Source: Azospirillum sp. TSO35-2
GTDB taxonomy: Bacteria > Pseudomonadota > Alphaproteobacteria > Azospirillales > Azospirillaceae
Reading direction: 5' to 3'
Length of the DNA: 64,000 nucleotides
NCBI RefSeq assembly: GCF_003116095.1
Contig: NZ_LGRA01000013.1
Span: 125,342 to 189,341 of the forward strand
Position 1 is the first letter of the stretch. Every line of letters starts with the position of its first letter. Shown in pieces: positions 26,085 to 33,610 of the stretch. Made by a program: the position numbers and the translations under genes. The notes beneath the pieces were generated by a model that worked only from the letters and a program-made list of their open reading frames with translations, was not told the DNA's origin and searched no databases.

Positions 26085-26255
26085 TCAGGACGGCTGTTTC
26101 ACCTTTGCCTCCGGGCGGGAGTGGGCCGAAGCCGCCTGCGCCGGTGCGGTGGCGGACGACGGACCAGGGGAGTGGATCGGGCCGGCGGCGGCAGCGTCTT
26201 CGGCGTGGGGATGGGGCGGCTGGGTGGGGCCGGTGACGACGTCGAAATCGAACAT
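26085..26255 (-). CDS. small proline/alanine/histidine-rich ORF, 56 residues
   Basis: A 56-codon reading frame starts at the ATG at 26253-26255 behind a very strong ribosome-binding site (AGAGAGG, seven bases upstream). The product begins MFDFDVVTGP and continues as a low-complexity Pro/Ala/Ser/His-rich chain (PPHPHAED, HSPGPSS) ending KVKQPS. It has no signal peptide, cysteine or membrane segment. It is too short for family assignment. The strong ribosome-binding site and non-random N-terminus are the reasons to report it; the composition alone could arise by chance in GC-rich DNA. It lies between the BrkB-type gene and the PPC-like gene on the same strand. Confidence 0.45.
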   Translation of the reverse strand: MFDFDVVTGPTQPPHPHAEDAAAAGPIHSPGPSSATAPAQAASAHSRPEAKVKQPS

Positions 26256-26555
26256 GACAACCTCTCTTGCGGATGGTGAGGCCGCCCGGGTCGCCCGTGT
26301 TCGGATTTTCAGAATGTGCCGCCCGTAAGGGCTTGGTCTTGGGGTCACACACGAAAGCCGCCGCGGGTCGGTCCGGGCGGCTTCGGGAGTGAGCGACGAA
26401 TGCGCGTTCCTAGGCCGCCTGGAGAAACCAGCGGCCAAAATATCGGGAGCGTCCGGTGGACGTGCCGACAGACGGAATGGAAAGCGTGTGTCGCATGTCA
26501 TGACCATAGCGCGCCGCCACGGCCGTGCCAAGCCAATTCCGCGGTGCGGAACGCC
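26256..26555. other. 300-bp intergenic stretch upstream of the small ORF
   Basis: No gene was found here. It holds the leader and presumably the promoter of the small ORF at 26085-26255, and a GC hairpin at 26355-26383 downstream of the BrkB-type gene. Nothing else is recognisable. Confidence 0.5.
26355..26383 (-). terminator. candidate hairpin terminator downstream of the BrkB-type gene
   Basis: AAGCCGCC (26355-26362) pairs exactly with GGCGGCTT (26376-26383) around a 13-base loop. On the minus strand it lies about 170 bp beyond the BrkB-type stop and before the small ORF. No long T-run follows, so activity is uncertain. Confidence 0.35.
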
Positions 26556-27566
26556 TCAGCCCGTCTTGCGCTCGCCCAGCGTGTCGGCGACGTAGGCGTC
26601 GCGCCGGCCCATCGGGCGTTCCGGCCGCCCGTCGCGGTCGGTGGTGTCGCGGGCGGTCTGGTGCTCGATCTCGGCGTTCAGCTCGGCCCCCAGCAGCACG
26701 ACGTAGGAGGTCAGGTTGAACCACAGCAGCAGGATGACCACGGCGCCGACCGACCCGTAGGTCTCGTTGTAGCTGCCGAAATGGGACACGTAGACCGAAA
26801 AGCCCGCCGATCCCAGCAGCCAGACCACGGTCGCCGTCGCCGATCCCCACGACACCCAGCGCCATTGCGGCTCGCGCCGGTCGGGGGCGTAGCGGTAGAG
26901 CACGGCGAGCGCCACCACGATCGCCACCGCCAGGATCGGCCAGCGGGCAAGGCTGGCGATCCAGCCGATCGGCGTGTCCTTGAGCCCGACGATGTTGATC
27001 GCGGCGGGCACCGCGACGATCATCACCATCGCGACGATGACGAACAGCAGCCCGGCCACCGTCAGCCCCATCGACAGCGCGGCCAGTTTGACGATGCCGC
27101 GCGTCTCCTTTTCGCCGTAGGCGATGTTGAGCGCCGACACCAGCGAGTTGGTCCCGCGCGACGCGCTCCACAGCGTCAGCAGCAGGCCGAACAGCAGGCC
27201 GAAGCCCAGCCCCTGCGACGGGGTCGTCGCCACCTTGCGCGCCTGGTCGCTGACGATCGACAGCGCCTCCGGCGGCAGCAGGGCGGAGAGCTGGCTGATC
27301 TGGTTCTCGATCATCACCGGGTCGGCGACCAGACCGTAGATCGAGACCAGCGCCGCCACCGCCGGGAAGATGGCGAGCAGGGCGTAATAGGCGACGCCCG
27401 CCGCCAACATCGACACGTTGTCCTTGCTCTGCTCGTCCCACACCCGCAGCAGGATGTCCTTCCAGCCGCTTTTCGGGATGTCGGACGGGGTGTCGGCCGA
27501 GCGCCCGCGCCCGTCGTTGGCGGGACGCTGGCGGGCGTAATGGTGGCGACGGCTCAATCCCAGCAT
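26556..27566 (-). CDS. YihY/BrkB family inner-membrane protein
   Basis: This 336-residue protein has about six transmembrane helices and the YihY/BrkB hallmarks: MLAAGVAYYALLAIFPAVAAL in the first helix region, LWSASRGTNSLVSALNIAYGEKETRG in the middle, and a last helix with VVILLLWFNLTSYVVLLGAELNAEIE. The family was once thought to be RNase BN, which is not supported; the function remains unclear and may be transport-related. The C-terminal tail is charged and cytoplasmic (RDTTDRDGRPERPMGRRDAYVADTLGERKTG in outline). It follows the DUF3618 gene by 9 bp and is probably co-transcribed with it. Confidence 0.93.
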   Translation of the reverse strand: MLGLSRRHHYARQRPANDGRGRSADTPSDIPKSGWKDILLRVWDEQSKDNVSMLAAGVAYYALLAIFPAVAALVSIYGLVADPVMIENQISQLSALLPPEALSIVSDQARKVATTPSQGLGFGLLFGLLLTLWSASRGTNSLVSALNIAYGEKETRGIVKLAALSMGLTVAGLLFVIVAMVMIVAVPAAINIVGLKDTPIGWIASLARWPILAVAIVVALAVLYRYAPDRREPQWRWVSWGSATATVVWLLGSAGFSVYVSHFGSYNETYGSVGAVVILLLWFNLTSYVVLLGAELNAEIEHQTARDTTDRDGRPERPMGRRDAYVADTLGERKTG

Positions 27567-27575
27567 GACGCCTCC

Positions 27576-28439
27576 TCAGACCACGGCTTCGCGGAGCGCG
27601 CCGACGCGGTGGCGCGCCGTCTCGATCGCGTGGAACTGGGCGCCGATGGCGACCTGGAGATGCTCGTCCCGGACATCGTGCAGGGCGTTGCGGAACAGGG
27701 CGAGCGTGCCGTCCAGCCCGCCTTCCAGCGACGCCAGCAGATCGCCGCGCCCGCTGGCCCCGCCCACGCCGGCGACGACGCTGCGGGCGCTCGCCTCGGC
27801 CAGCCCGTTGATCGGCGACCAGACGCGGTGGACGCCGACGTCGCCTTCGGTCTCCGACCACGCGACCGACTGGCGCAGTTCGGCGTCGAGCGCCGCGGCG
27901 CTGCGGTCGAGCTGATCGGCGAGGCTCTCCAGACGGCTCGACAGGCCCTGGTCGCCGATGGTCATGTCGGCACGGCGGAACGAGCGGGCGCCGTCGCGGC
28001 AGACGGCGATCAGGTCGGCCAGCAGTTGCCGGCCCTCCGGATCGAGCCGGCGGCCGTGGGCATCGTAATCGTCGAATTCGGTGGTCAGCTCCGGCGTGCG
28101 GGCGACCGCCCAGCCGAGCCACAGGGCGCCGACACCGATCAGGGCGACCGGGATCGGGTTGGCGCGGACGGCGCGGGCGATGCGTCCCGACAGGCCGTCG
28201 CCACCGCCCTGGATGACGTCGTGGACGACCTGCATCACCCCGCCCGACATCTGGCCGGGCGACAGGCGGAACTCGATCTCGTCGATCACGGCGTCCATGC
28301 GGGCGCGGATCGCACCGATCTCATGCTCGATCTCTTCCGGCCGGCGGCGTTCGATGTCTTGCGCCCCGAGGCCGGGCGCCGTGGTCGTGGTGGCCTCGGA
28401 TCCCGAGGCGGACGGAATGGCGTCGTCGTGGTGGGTCAT
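27576..28439 (-). CDS. DUF3618 domain protein
   Basis: This 287-residue protein contains a DUF3618 segment near residues 28-60 (RRPEEIEHEIGAIRARMDAVIDEIEFRLSPGQM in outline), and then a short hydrophobic segment around IPVALIGVGALWLGWAVA that could anchor it in the inner membrane. The C-terminal half (about 130-287) is helical with coiled-coil character (ARSFRRADMTIGDQGLSSRLESLADQLDRSAAALD in outline). Proteins of this kind are often found with membrane-stress genes, but no activity is known. AGGGAGA precedes the ATG at 28437-28439. The BrkB-type gene starts 9 bp after its stop, indicating an operon. Confidence 0.78.
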   Translation of the reverse strand: MTHHDDAIPSASGSEATTTTAPGLGAQDIERRRPEEIEHEIGAIRARMDAVIDEIEFRLSPGQMSGGVMQVVHDVIQGGGDGLSGRIARAVRANPIPVALIGVGALWLGWAVARTPELTTEFDDYDAHGRRLDPEGRQLLADLIAVCRDGARSFRRADMTIGDQGLSSRLESLADQLDRSAAALDAELRQSVAWSETEGDVGVHRVWSPINGLAEASARSVVAGVGGASGRGDLLASLEGGLDGTLALFRNALHDVRDEHLQVAIGAQFHAIETARHRVGALREAVV

Positions 28440-28539
28440 GCCGGCGTCTCCCTGGAGGCTGCCGGCTTGCAACACCGTCTGGCGCCGATTGTTCCGGCGG
28501 CGCCACCGATGCGGACGGTCTCTTCAGCGCCCCTTCCGG

Positions 28540-29187
28540 TCAGCCGACATGCTGGGAGAAGGCCAGCACCTCGATGCTGCCGTGGTAGATCATGCGCACC
28601 GCGACGTAGGCGATGACCGCGAGGCCGAGATAGGCGACCCAGTGGAAGCGGCTCAGCAGCCGGGCGATCAGGCTGGCCGCCGCCCCCATCAGCGCCACCG
28701 ACAGCAGCAGGCCGATCGCCAGCACCCACAGATGCTCGCGCGCCGCACCCGCGACCGCCAGCACGTTGTCGAGCGACATCGACACGTCGGCGATGATCAC
28801 TTCCCAGATGGCGGTGCCCACCGGCTTGCCGCCGCCGACGGGGGCGGCGACGGGGGCGCCGCCCTCGTCCTCGGCCATCACGGCGGCGGCCTCCGCCTCC
28901 TCGCGCTGGCCGCGCAGCTCGCGGAACAGCTTCCAGCACACCCACAGCAGCAGCAGCCCGCCGGCCAGCGTCAGGCCGATGACGTCGAGCAGCCGCGTCG
29001 TCGCCAGGGCGAAGCCGATGCGGAGCACCACCGCGGCGGCGATGCCCCAGAAGATGACCTTCGCCCGCTTGTCCCGGGCCACGCCGGCGGCGGCCATGCC
29101 GACGACGATCGCGTTGTCGCCGGCCAGCACCAGATCGATGAAGACGACCTGACCCAGCGCGATCAGTTCCGGAATCAGCGAGTCCAC
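28540..29187 (-). CDS. TerC family integral membrane protein
   Basis: This 215-residue protein has about seven transmembrane helices and the two TerC signatures: FIDLVLAGDNAIVVGMAA near the N-terminus and IIADVSMSLDNVLAVAGAA in the second half, each with the paired acidic residues inside helices. TerC/Alx-type proteins are linked to tellurite resistance, manganese export and metal loading of exported proteins. The charged loop between the halves (RGQREEAEAAAVMAEDEGG) is cytoplasmic. No tellurite-resistance partners (terZABDE) are adjacent, so a housekeeping metal-handling role is more likely. A promoter-like element lies 41-70 bp upstream. Confidence 0.93.
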   Translation of the reverse strand: MDSLIPELIALGQVVFIDLVLAGDNAIVVGMAAAGVARDKRAKVIFWGIAAAVVLRIGFALATTRLLDVIGLTLAGGLLLLWVCWKLFRELRGQREEAEAAAVMAEDEGGAPVAAPVGGGKPVGTAIWEVIIADVSMSLDNVLAVAGAAREHLWVLAIGLLLSVALMGAAASLIARLLSRFHWVAYLGLAVIAYVAVRMIYHGSIEVLAFSQHVG

Positions 29188-29612
29188 GGGCGATCCGTCG
29201 TCGGTTGTTGGTTAAGGGAAGGCAAGCCCTATAGCGCGTGAACAACACGGCACGCAACCATGTCGCCCGGCGATGGTGGAAAAACATCGGAAAGACGTTG
29301 CGTGCGAAGGCCGCGCCGGCGGAGCCGGTTTCCGGCCGTCCGAACATCGGGGTGGGTCGATCCGCCGCGGGCTTGCGCCGCCGCCGGCAGGGTCGCAACC
29401 GCAGCCGCCCTGCGATTTGATTGAGCAGAATGCCCACTGGACGCGCATATAGCACCGACTTTGCACGAGGACGTTCCAATCTCGACCGGATACGTCGCTT
29501 CTTGCGGCGCTACTCATTCCATAAGACACGGTTTGGTAACCACTTCTGTCTAGAAGCTCCCCTCCATCGCGCCATCGTCACGCCCGGGCCGTCGCCGGGG
29601 GGAGAGTTCCGT
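29188..29612. other. 425-bp divergent intergenic region between the terC-type and chemoreceptor genes
   Basis: No convincing gene is present; the short open frames here lack ribosome-binding sites and protein-like composition. It should hold the divergent promoters. A candidate minus-strand promoter lies at 29228-29257. A GGGGGGAGAG ribosome-binding site precedes the chemoreceptor ATG. An AT-richer stretch at about 29505-29560 may contain the plus-strand promoter, but no consensus was clear. Confidence 0.5.
29228..29257 (-). promoter_or_regulatory. candidate sigma-70-type promoter for the TerC-type gene
   Basis: On the minus strand, TTGCGT (29252-29257) and TATAGG (29228-29233) are 18 bp apart. 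Transcription would start near 29221, giving a leader of roughly 34 bases before the ATG at 29187. Confidence 0.4.
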
Positions 29613-31289
29613 ATGCGTCACCTCATCGACCGCCTGTCCTTCGCCCAGAAGCTGGTCGGCCTCACCCTGCTCGGCACCCTCGCCAGCTGTGCCGCCACGC
29701 TGGGCGTCGCGCTCTACTTCATCACCACCGACCTGAAAGCCCAGGAGATCGAACGCCAGAACCTGAACATCCGGGTGGCGCGCGAGATCCTGAACCCGAA
29801 CGCCGGCCCCTACCGGATCGCCGATGGCAAGCTGATGGTCGGCGACACTCTGCTGGAAGGCGCGACCGGGCCGGTCGACCGGATCAAGGCGGCGCTGAAC
29901 GTCACCGTCACCCTGTTCCGCGAGGACACCCGCATCGCCACCACGCTGGTCAACCCGGACGGCACCCGGCCGGTCGGCTCCAGGATGCCGGCGGACATCC
30001 ACCGGCGCGTCGTCGGCGAGGGCAACAGCCTGCTCGGCGAATACCCGGTGCTGGGGACCAGCTATCTGGTCAGCTACGAGCCGTTGAAGGACCAGTCGGG
30101 CAAGCCGGTCGGCGCCATCGCCGTCGGCATGCCGTCGGGCGAGTTCTACGCGCTGGTCGGGGCGCTGGGCTGGCGCATCGCCCCGGTGTCGCTGCTGGTC
30201 GGGCTTGGCCTGTGCGGGGCGATCTTCCTCTACGTAAAGCGGCAGATGCGGGCGTTGCAGCATCTGGCCGGCGCCATCCAGGCCATCGGCACCAAGGACT
30301 TCTCCGTCACGGTGCGGGAAACCGACCGCGCCGACGAGATCGGCGACATGGCCCGCGCCGTCGCGGTGTTCCGCGACAGCCTGAGCGACGCCGAGACGTT
30401 GGCCCGCCAGCAGCGCGACGCCGAGCAGGCGCAGGCCCGCCGCCACGCCGAGATCGACGCCGCCACCCGCGGTTTCGCCGGCAAGATCGACGGCATCGTC
30501 CGGTCGGTCGCCGAATCGGCCCAGCGCATGCGCGGCAACGCCGAGCGGCTGTCGGGCAGCGCCGAAAGCACCCAGGCGGCGGCCAGCAGCGTGTCGAGCG
30601 CCTCGGTCCAGGCCTCCAGCAACGTCGAGACGGTGGCCGCCGCCGCGGAGGAGCTGTCCGCCTCCATCGGTGAGATCGGCCGTCACGTCGGCGAGGCGAG
30701 CGCCGTCGCCGAGCGGGCGGTCGGCGAGGCCCAGGCGACCAACGACACGGTGAAGGGGCTGGCCGAGGCCGCCAACCGCATCGGCGAGGTGGTCGAACTC
30801 ATCAACTCCATCGCCGCCCAGACCAACCTGCTGGCGTTGAACGCCACCATCGAGGCGGCCCGGGCGGGCGAGGCCGGCAAGGGCTTCGCCGTCGTCGCGC
30901 AGGAGGTGAAGAACCTCGCCAGCCAGACCGCCAAGGCGACCGAGGACATCCAGACCCAGGTCGCCGGCATCCAGGGCGAAACCCACGCGGCGGTGGCGGC
31001 GATCACCACCATCGTGTCGACCATCCGCCGCATCAGCGACCTGACCACCACCGTCTCCCACGCCGTCGGCCAGCAGGGCGAGGCCACGCGCGAGATCGCC
31101 CGCAACGTGCAGGAGGCCTCCACCGGCACCCACGAGGTGACCACCAGCATCGAGGACGTCTCCCACCAGGCCCGCAGCACCGGCGCCAGCGCGGAGGAGT
31201 TGCTGTCCGCCGCCCACTCGCTGCTCGGCGAGTCGCAGACGCTGTCGAGCGAGGTGTCGGGCTTCCTGGCGGTGGTGCGCCGGGACTGA
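29613..31289 (+). CDS. methyl-accepting chemotaxis protein with Cache-type sensor
   Basis: This 558-residue transmembrane chemoreceptor has a first membrane helix at about 12-34 and a periplasmic single-Cache-type domain at about 35-185. The latter includes [41 protein letters not shown] and [15 protein letters not shown] second membrane helix lies near 190-212 and a HAMP domain near 213-265. A cytoplasmic signalling hairpin follows, with the conserved tip [20 protein letters not shown] near residue 400. It transmits ligand binding to CheA/CheW. No C-terminal CheR-docking pentapeptide is seen. The strong GGGGGGAGAG ribosome-binding site selects the ATG at 29613 over upstream in-frame starts. 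A bidirectional terminator follows. Confidence 0.95.
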   Translation: MRHLIDRLSFAQKLVGLTLLGTLASCAATLGVALYFITTDLKAQEIERQNLNIRVAREILNPNAGPYRIADGKLMVGDTLLEGATGPVDRIKAALNVTVTLFREDTRIATTLVNPDGTRPVGSRMPADIHRRVVGEGNSLLGEYPVLGTSYLVSYEPLKDQSGKPVGAIAVGMPSGEFYALVGALGWRIAPVSLLVGLGLCGAIFLYVKRQMRALQHLAGAIQAIGTKDFSVTVRETDRADEIGDMARAVAVFRDSLSDAETLARQQRDAEQAQARRHAEIDAATRGFAGKIDGIVRSVAESAQRMRGNAERLSGSAESTQAAASSVSSASVQASSNVETVAAAAEELSASIGEIGRHVGEASAVAERAVGEAQATNDTVKGLAEAANRIGEVVELINSIAAQTNLLALNATIEAARAGEAGKGFAVVAQEVKNLASQTAKATEDIQTQVAGIQGETHAAVAAITTIVSTIRRISDLTTTVSHAVGQQGEATREIARNVQEASTGTHEVTTSIEDVSHQARSTGASAEELLSAAHSLLGESQTLSSEVSGFLAVVRRD

Positions 31290-31302
31290 GCGGCGGTCAT
31301 GA

Positions 31303-31339
31303 AAAGGGCCGGACGGGGGTTGCCCCGGTCCGGCCCTTT
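31303..31339. terminator. strong bidirectional terminator between the chemoreceptor and hupE
   Basis: AAAGGGCCGGAC (31303-31314) pairs perfectly with GTCCGGCCCTTT (31328-31339), and the loop region GGGGGTTGCCCCG can add a further GGGG/CCCC stem. A-rich and T-rich edges on either side fit termination in both directions between two convergent genes. Confidence 0.85.
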
Positions 31340-31368
31340 CGCCAGCCGTGTTGTGTACGGGCCGGGTG

Positions 31369-31968
31369 TCAGGCCAGCGCCGCCAGCGCGACGCCGCCCA
31401 GGCCGATGACGGCCCCCAGGCCGCGCAGCGCCAGGGCGCCGGTGCGGCCCTGGGCCAGACCGCGCAGCGACAGCGCCGCGGCGACGCCGGCGCCGTGCAG
31501 CGCCGCGGTGGCGAGCGCGAAGCCCAGGCCATAGAGCAGCGGCTGCGCCGCCTCCGGCATCTCGACGCCGTGGGCGTGGCCGTGGAACAGGGCGAACAGC
31601 GCGACCGCCGCCATCGACACCGGCAGCGACAGGCACGCCTGCGTCGCGACCAGGGCGCCCAGCGCGACCACCGAGCCGGCGATCCCCAGTTCCACCGCCG
31701 GCAGGCCGACGCCGGCCATGCCGAGCAGCCCGCCGCCGACCATCGCCGTCACGAAGGCCGCCGGCAGCGCCCACAGGGCGGCCCCGCCGCGCTGCGCCGC
31801 CCACAGGCCGACTGCGACCATGGCGAGCAGATGGTCCAAGCCGCCGATCGGGTGGAGGACACCGTGGACGAAGCCGGCGTCGTGCGCGCCGAAGCTGTGG
31901 GCGTCGGCGACCGCGGGCAACACCACCCCGGCCAGGGCAACGGCCGAGGCGAGCGAGAAACGTTTCAT
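31369..31968 (-). CDS. hupE: HupE/UreJ family membrane protein
   Basis: This 199-residue protein has a signal peptide ending ADAHSFGAH and about six transmembrane helices. The family motif HPIGGLDHLLAMVAVGLWA, with its histidine and aspartate inside the first membrane segment, is clear, and a second ALFALFHGHAHGVEMP motif is present. HupE/UreJ proteins are nickel permeases that supply nickel to hydrogenase or urease. The ATG at 31966-31968 was chosen because upstream in-frame sequence is not signal-peptide-like. It is divergent from the hupK-hypBCE genes across 275 bp, which supports a hydrogenase role over a urease role. Confidence 0.92.
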   Translation of the reverse strand: MKRFSLASAVALAGVVLPAVADAHSFGAHDAGFVHGVLHPIGGLDHLLAMVAVGLWAAQRGGAALWALPAAFVTAMVGGGLLGMAGVGLPAVELGIAGSVVALGALVATQACLSLPVSMAAVALFALFHGHAHGVEMPEAAQPLLYGLGFALATAALHGAGVAAALSLRGLAQGRTGALALRGLGAVIGLGGVALAALA

Positions 31969-32126
31969 GCGAAGCACCCCTGATGTCAGGTCACGCCCGG
32001 TCAGCCCCCGCCGGTCCGGCGAAGGGATGGCGGTGACTGCCGGGCGCATTTGACCGGAAGTGTAGCAGAAAGCCGTACCGCGGCCAGGGCCGACGGGCCG
32101 GCGCTGCACCGCCGGATCTACGTATT

Positions 32127-32140
32127 TTGACGCAGGTCAA
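32127..32140. promoter_or_regulatory. FNR/FixK-type box (anaerobox) upstream of the hup/hyp operon
   Basis: TTGAC-GCAG-GTCAA is a perfect palindrome matching the FNR/FixK consensus TTGAT-N4-ATCAA except for the C/G at the fifth position of each arm, a change common in alphaproteobacterial FixK/FnrN boxes. It is centred about 110 bp before the first reading frame of the operon. If it acts at -41.5, transcription starts near 32175 with a GATAGG-like -10 region at about 32165. It predicts induction under low oxygen. Confidence 0.72.
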
Positions 32141-32243
32141 TGTGTTGCGGCACGGTTCCGTCAGGATAGGCGTCGGTTTTTGGTCCCTCTCCGCACCGGC
32201 CGCCGGCCGGTGGTGTCTGTCGTCCCCGAAGGGTAGTGCGCGC

Positions 32244-32321
32244 ATGTGCCTGGGCATTCCGAGGCAGGTCCTGGACACCAGCGATGTGGGCGGCAATGGC
32301 AACGGCACGGTGCGGCGATGA
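32244..32321 (+). pseudogene. HypC/HupF N-terminal stub, 25 residues
   Basis: A short frame begins MCLGIPRQVLDTSD, matching the N-terminus of HypC/HupF hydrogenase-maturation chaperones including the essential Cys2, and then stops after 25 residues. Full proteins have 75-100 residues with a downstream OB-fold, which is absent. AAGGG lies about ten bases before the ATG, so translation is likely. The stop overlaps the hupK start (ATGA at 32318-32321). It looks like the leftover front of a deleted hupF or hypC gene now acting as a leader for hupK; a functional peptide cannot be excluded. A full-length HypC is encoded at 34714. Confidence 0.7.
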
Positions 32322-33610
32322 GCGGACACAGCCTGCCCCCCGCCCGTCTGGCCACCGCCCCTCTGCCCACCGAAGGTTCCGTGACCGTCCGGCTGGCGGT
32401 GGCCGATGGCGCCATCCGCCGGGCCACGGTCGCCAGCCGACGCCCGCGGGCCGTCGCGGCGCTGGTCGGGCGCACCCCGGACGAGGCGGTGCGGCTGGCG
32501 CCATTGCTGTTCAGCCTGTGCGGCACCGCGCAGGGTCTGGCGGTCGCCCGCGCCTGCGAGGCGGCGCTCGGGCTGGACGCCGGCGCGCACGAGACGGCGC
32601 GCGCCCTGCTGACCGACGCGGAGGCGCTGGAAAGCCACGGCTGGCAGGCCGTCGTCGAATGGCCGGCGCGGCTGGGACAGTCGCCGCGGCCGGCGGATCT
32701 GCGCGACCTGCGCGCCGCGACGGCGGCGGTCGCCGCGGCGCTGTACCCCGGCAAGGATGCCTTGCGACTCGGCGGCGGCGCCCTGCGGCCGGATGCGGCG
32801 GCGCTGCGCGAGGCGCTGGCCCGGATGACCGGCTGGCTGGAGCAGCGGGTGTTCGCCGGCTCGGCCCCGCAGGACGCCGACGCGCTGGCCGCCTGGGCCG
32901 CCCGCGGCGGCTGCGACGCGGCGCGTCTGGCGGCCCGGCTGCTGGAACCGGCGCTGGCGGGTTGGGGAGCCTGCGGCGTCCCGGCCCTGGCCGAGCGGTC
33001 GCCCGACTGGTTCGCGGCGGCGCTGGCCGCCGACCCCGGCTTCGCGGCGCGACCGCGGTGCCACGGCGCCCCGGCCCATACCGGCCCGCTGGAGCGGCAG
33101 GCCGGGCACCCGCTGGTGCGGTCGGTGACGGAGCGTCATGGCGACGGGCTGGCCCGGCTGTTCGCGGCCCGCCTCGCCGATCTGGCGGAGCTGCCGCGGC
33201 GGATGGCCGCCGCCGTCGCGGCGTTGGACGCGGCCGACCCGGTGGAGCAGCGATCGGCGCATGGTCCCGGCTCCGGCGGCGGTGTCGCGGAGACGGCGCG
33301 CGGGCGGCTCGCCCACTGGGTGCGGCTGGACGGCGACGGCCGCCTTGCCGATGCCCGCATGGTGGCGCCGACCGACTGGAATTTCGCGGCCGACGGGCCG
33401 CTGGCCTGCGGGTTGGGAGACATGCCGACGGGTGGCGGCGACGGCGATGCGGTGGAGCGGGCGCGGCTGCTGGTCGCCATGCTGGATCCCTGCGTCGCCT
33501 GCACCATCACCGTCGACGATGCGGACACTCTTGAAAACACGACGGATGACGCGCGAGATGGCGGCCGGATGACGGGCGACGCGACGCGCGATGAGCGGGA
33601 GGTGGAGTGA
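32318..33610 (+). CDS. hupK: HupK, hydrogenase expression/formation protein
   Basis: This 430-residue protein resembles HupK, a degenerate homologue of the [NiFe]-hydrogenase large subunit that acts as a scaffold during cofactor assembly. Remnants of metal-site motifs are visible: FSLCGTAQGLAVARACEAALG near residues 60-85 corresponds to the first motif, with only one of the usual two cysteines. LLVAMLDPCVACTITV near the C-terminus corresponds to the DPCxxC motif. FSLCG and HVL-type helices match HupK rather than a catalytic HupL, which would be longer and have both CxxC pairs. The ATG at 32318 overlaps the stop of the HypC-like stub. The stop overlaps hypB (TGATG), so the operon is tightly coupled. 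Confidence 0.82.
   Translation: MSGHSLPPARLATAPLPTEGSVTVRLAVADGAIRRATVASRRPRAVAALVGRTPDEAVRLAPLLFSLCGTAQGLAVARACEAALGLDAGAHETARALLTDAEALESHGWQAVVEWPARLGQSPRPADLRDLRAATAAVAAALYPGKDALRLGGGALRPDAAALREALARMTGWLEQRVFAGSAPQDADALAAWAARGGCDAARLAARLLEPALAGWGACGVPALAERSPDWFAAALAADPGFAARPRCHGAPAHTGPLERQAGHPLVRSVTERHGDGLARLFAARLADLAELPRRMAAAVAALDAADPVEQRSAHGPGSGGGVAETARGRLAHWVRLDGDGRLADARMVAPTDWNFAADGPLACGLGDMPTGGGDGDAVERARLLVAMLDPCVACTITVDDADTLENTTDDARDGGRMTGDATRDEREVE

Noticed and set aside
29238..29420. 60-codon frame in the terC-chemoreceptor spacer
   Set aside because: It has no ribosome-binding site, an Arg-rich composition typical of chance frames, and lies over the predicted terC promoter.
32318..33610. 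Catalytic [NiFe]-hydrogenase large subunit
   Set aside because: Only one N-terminal cysteine remains in the first motif and the protein is shorter than HupL; HupK fits better.
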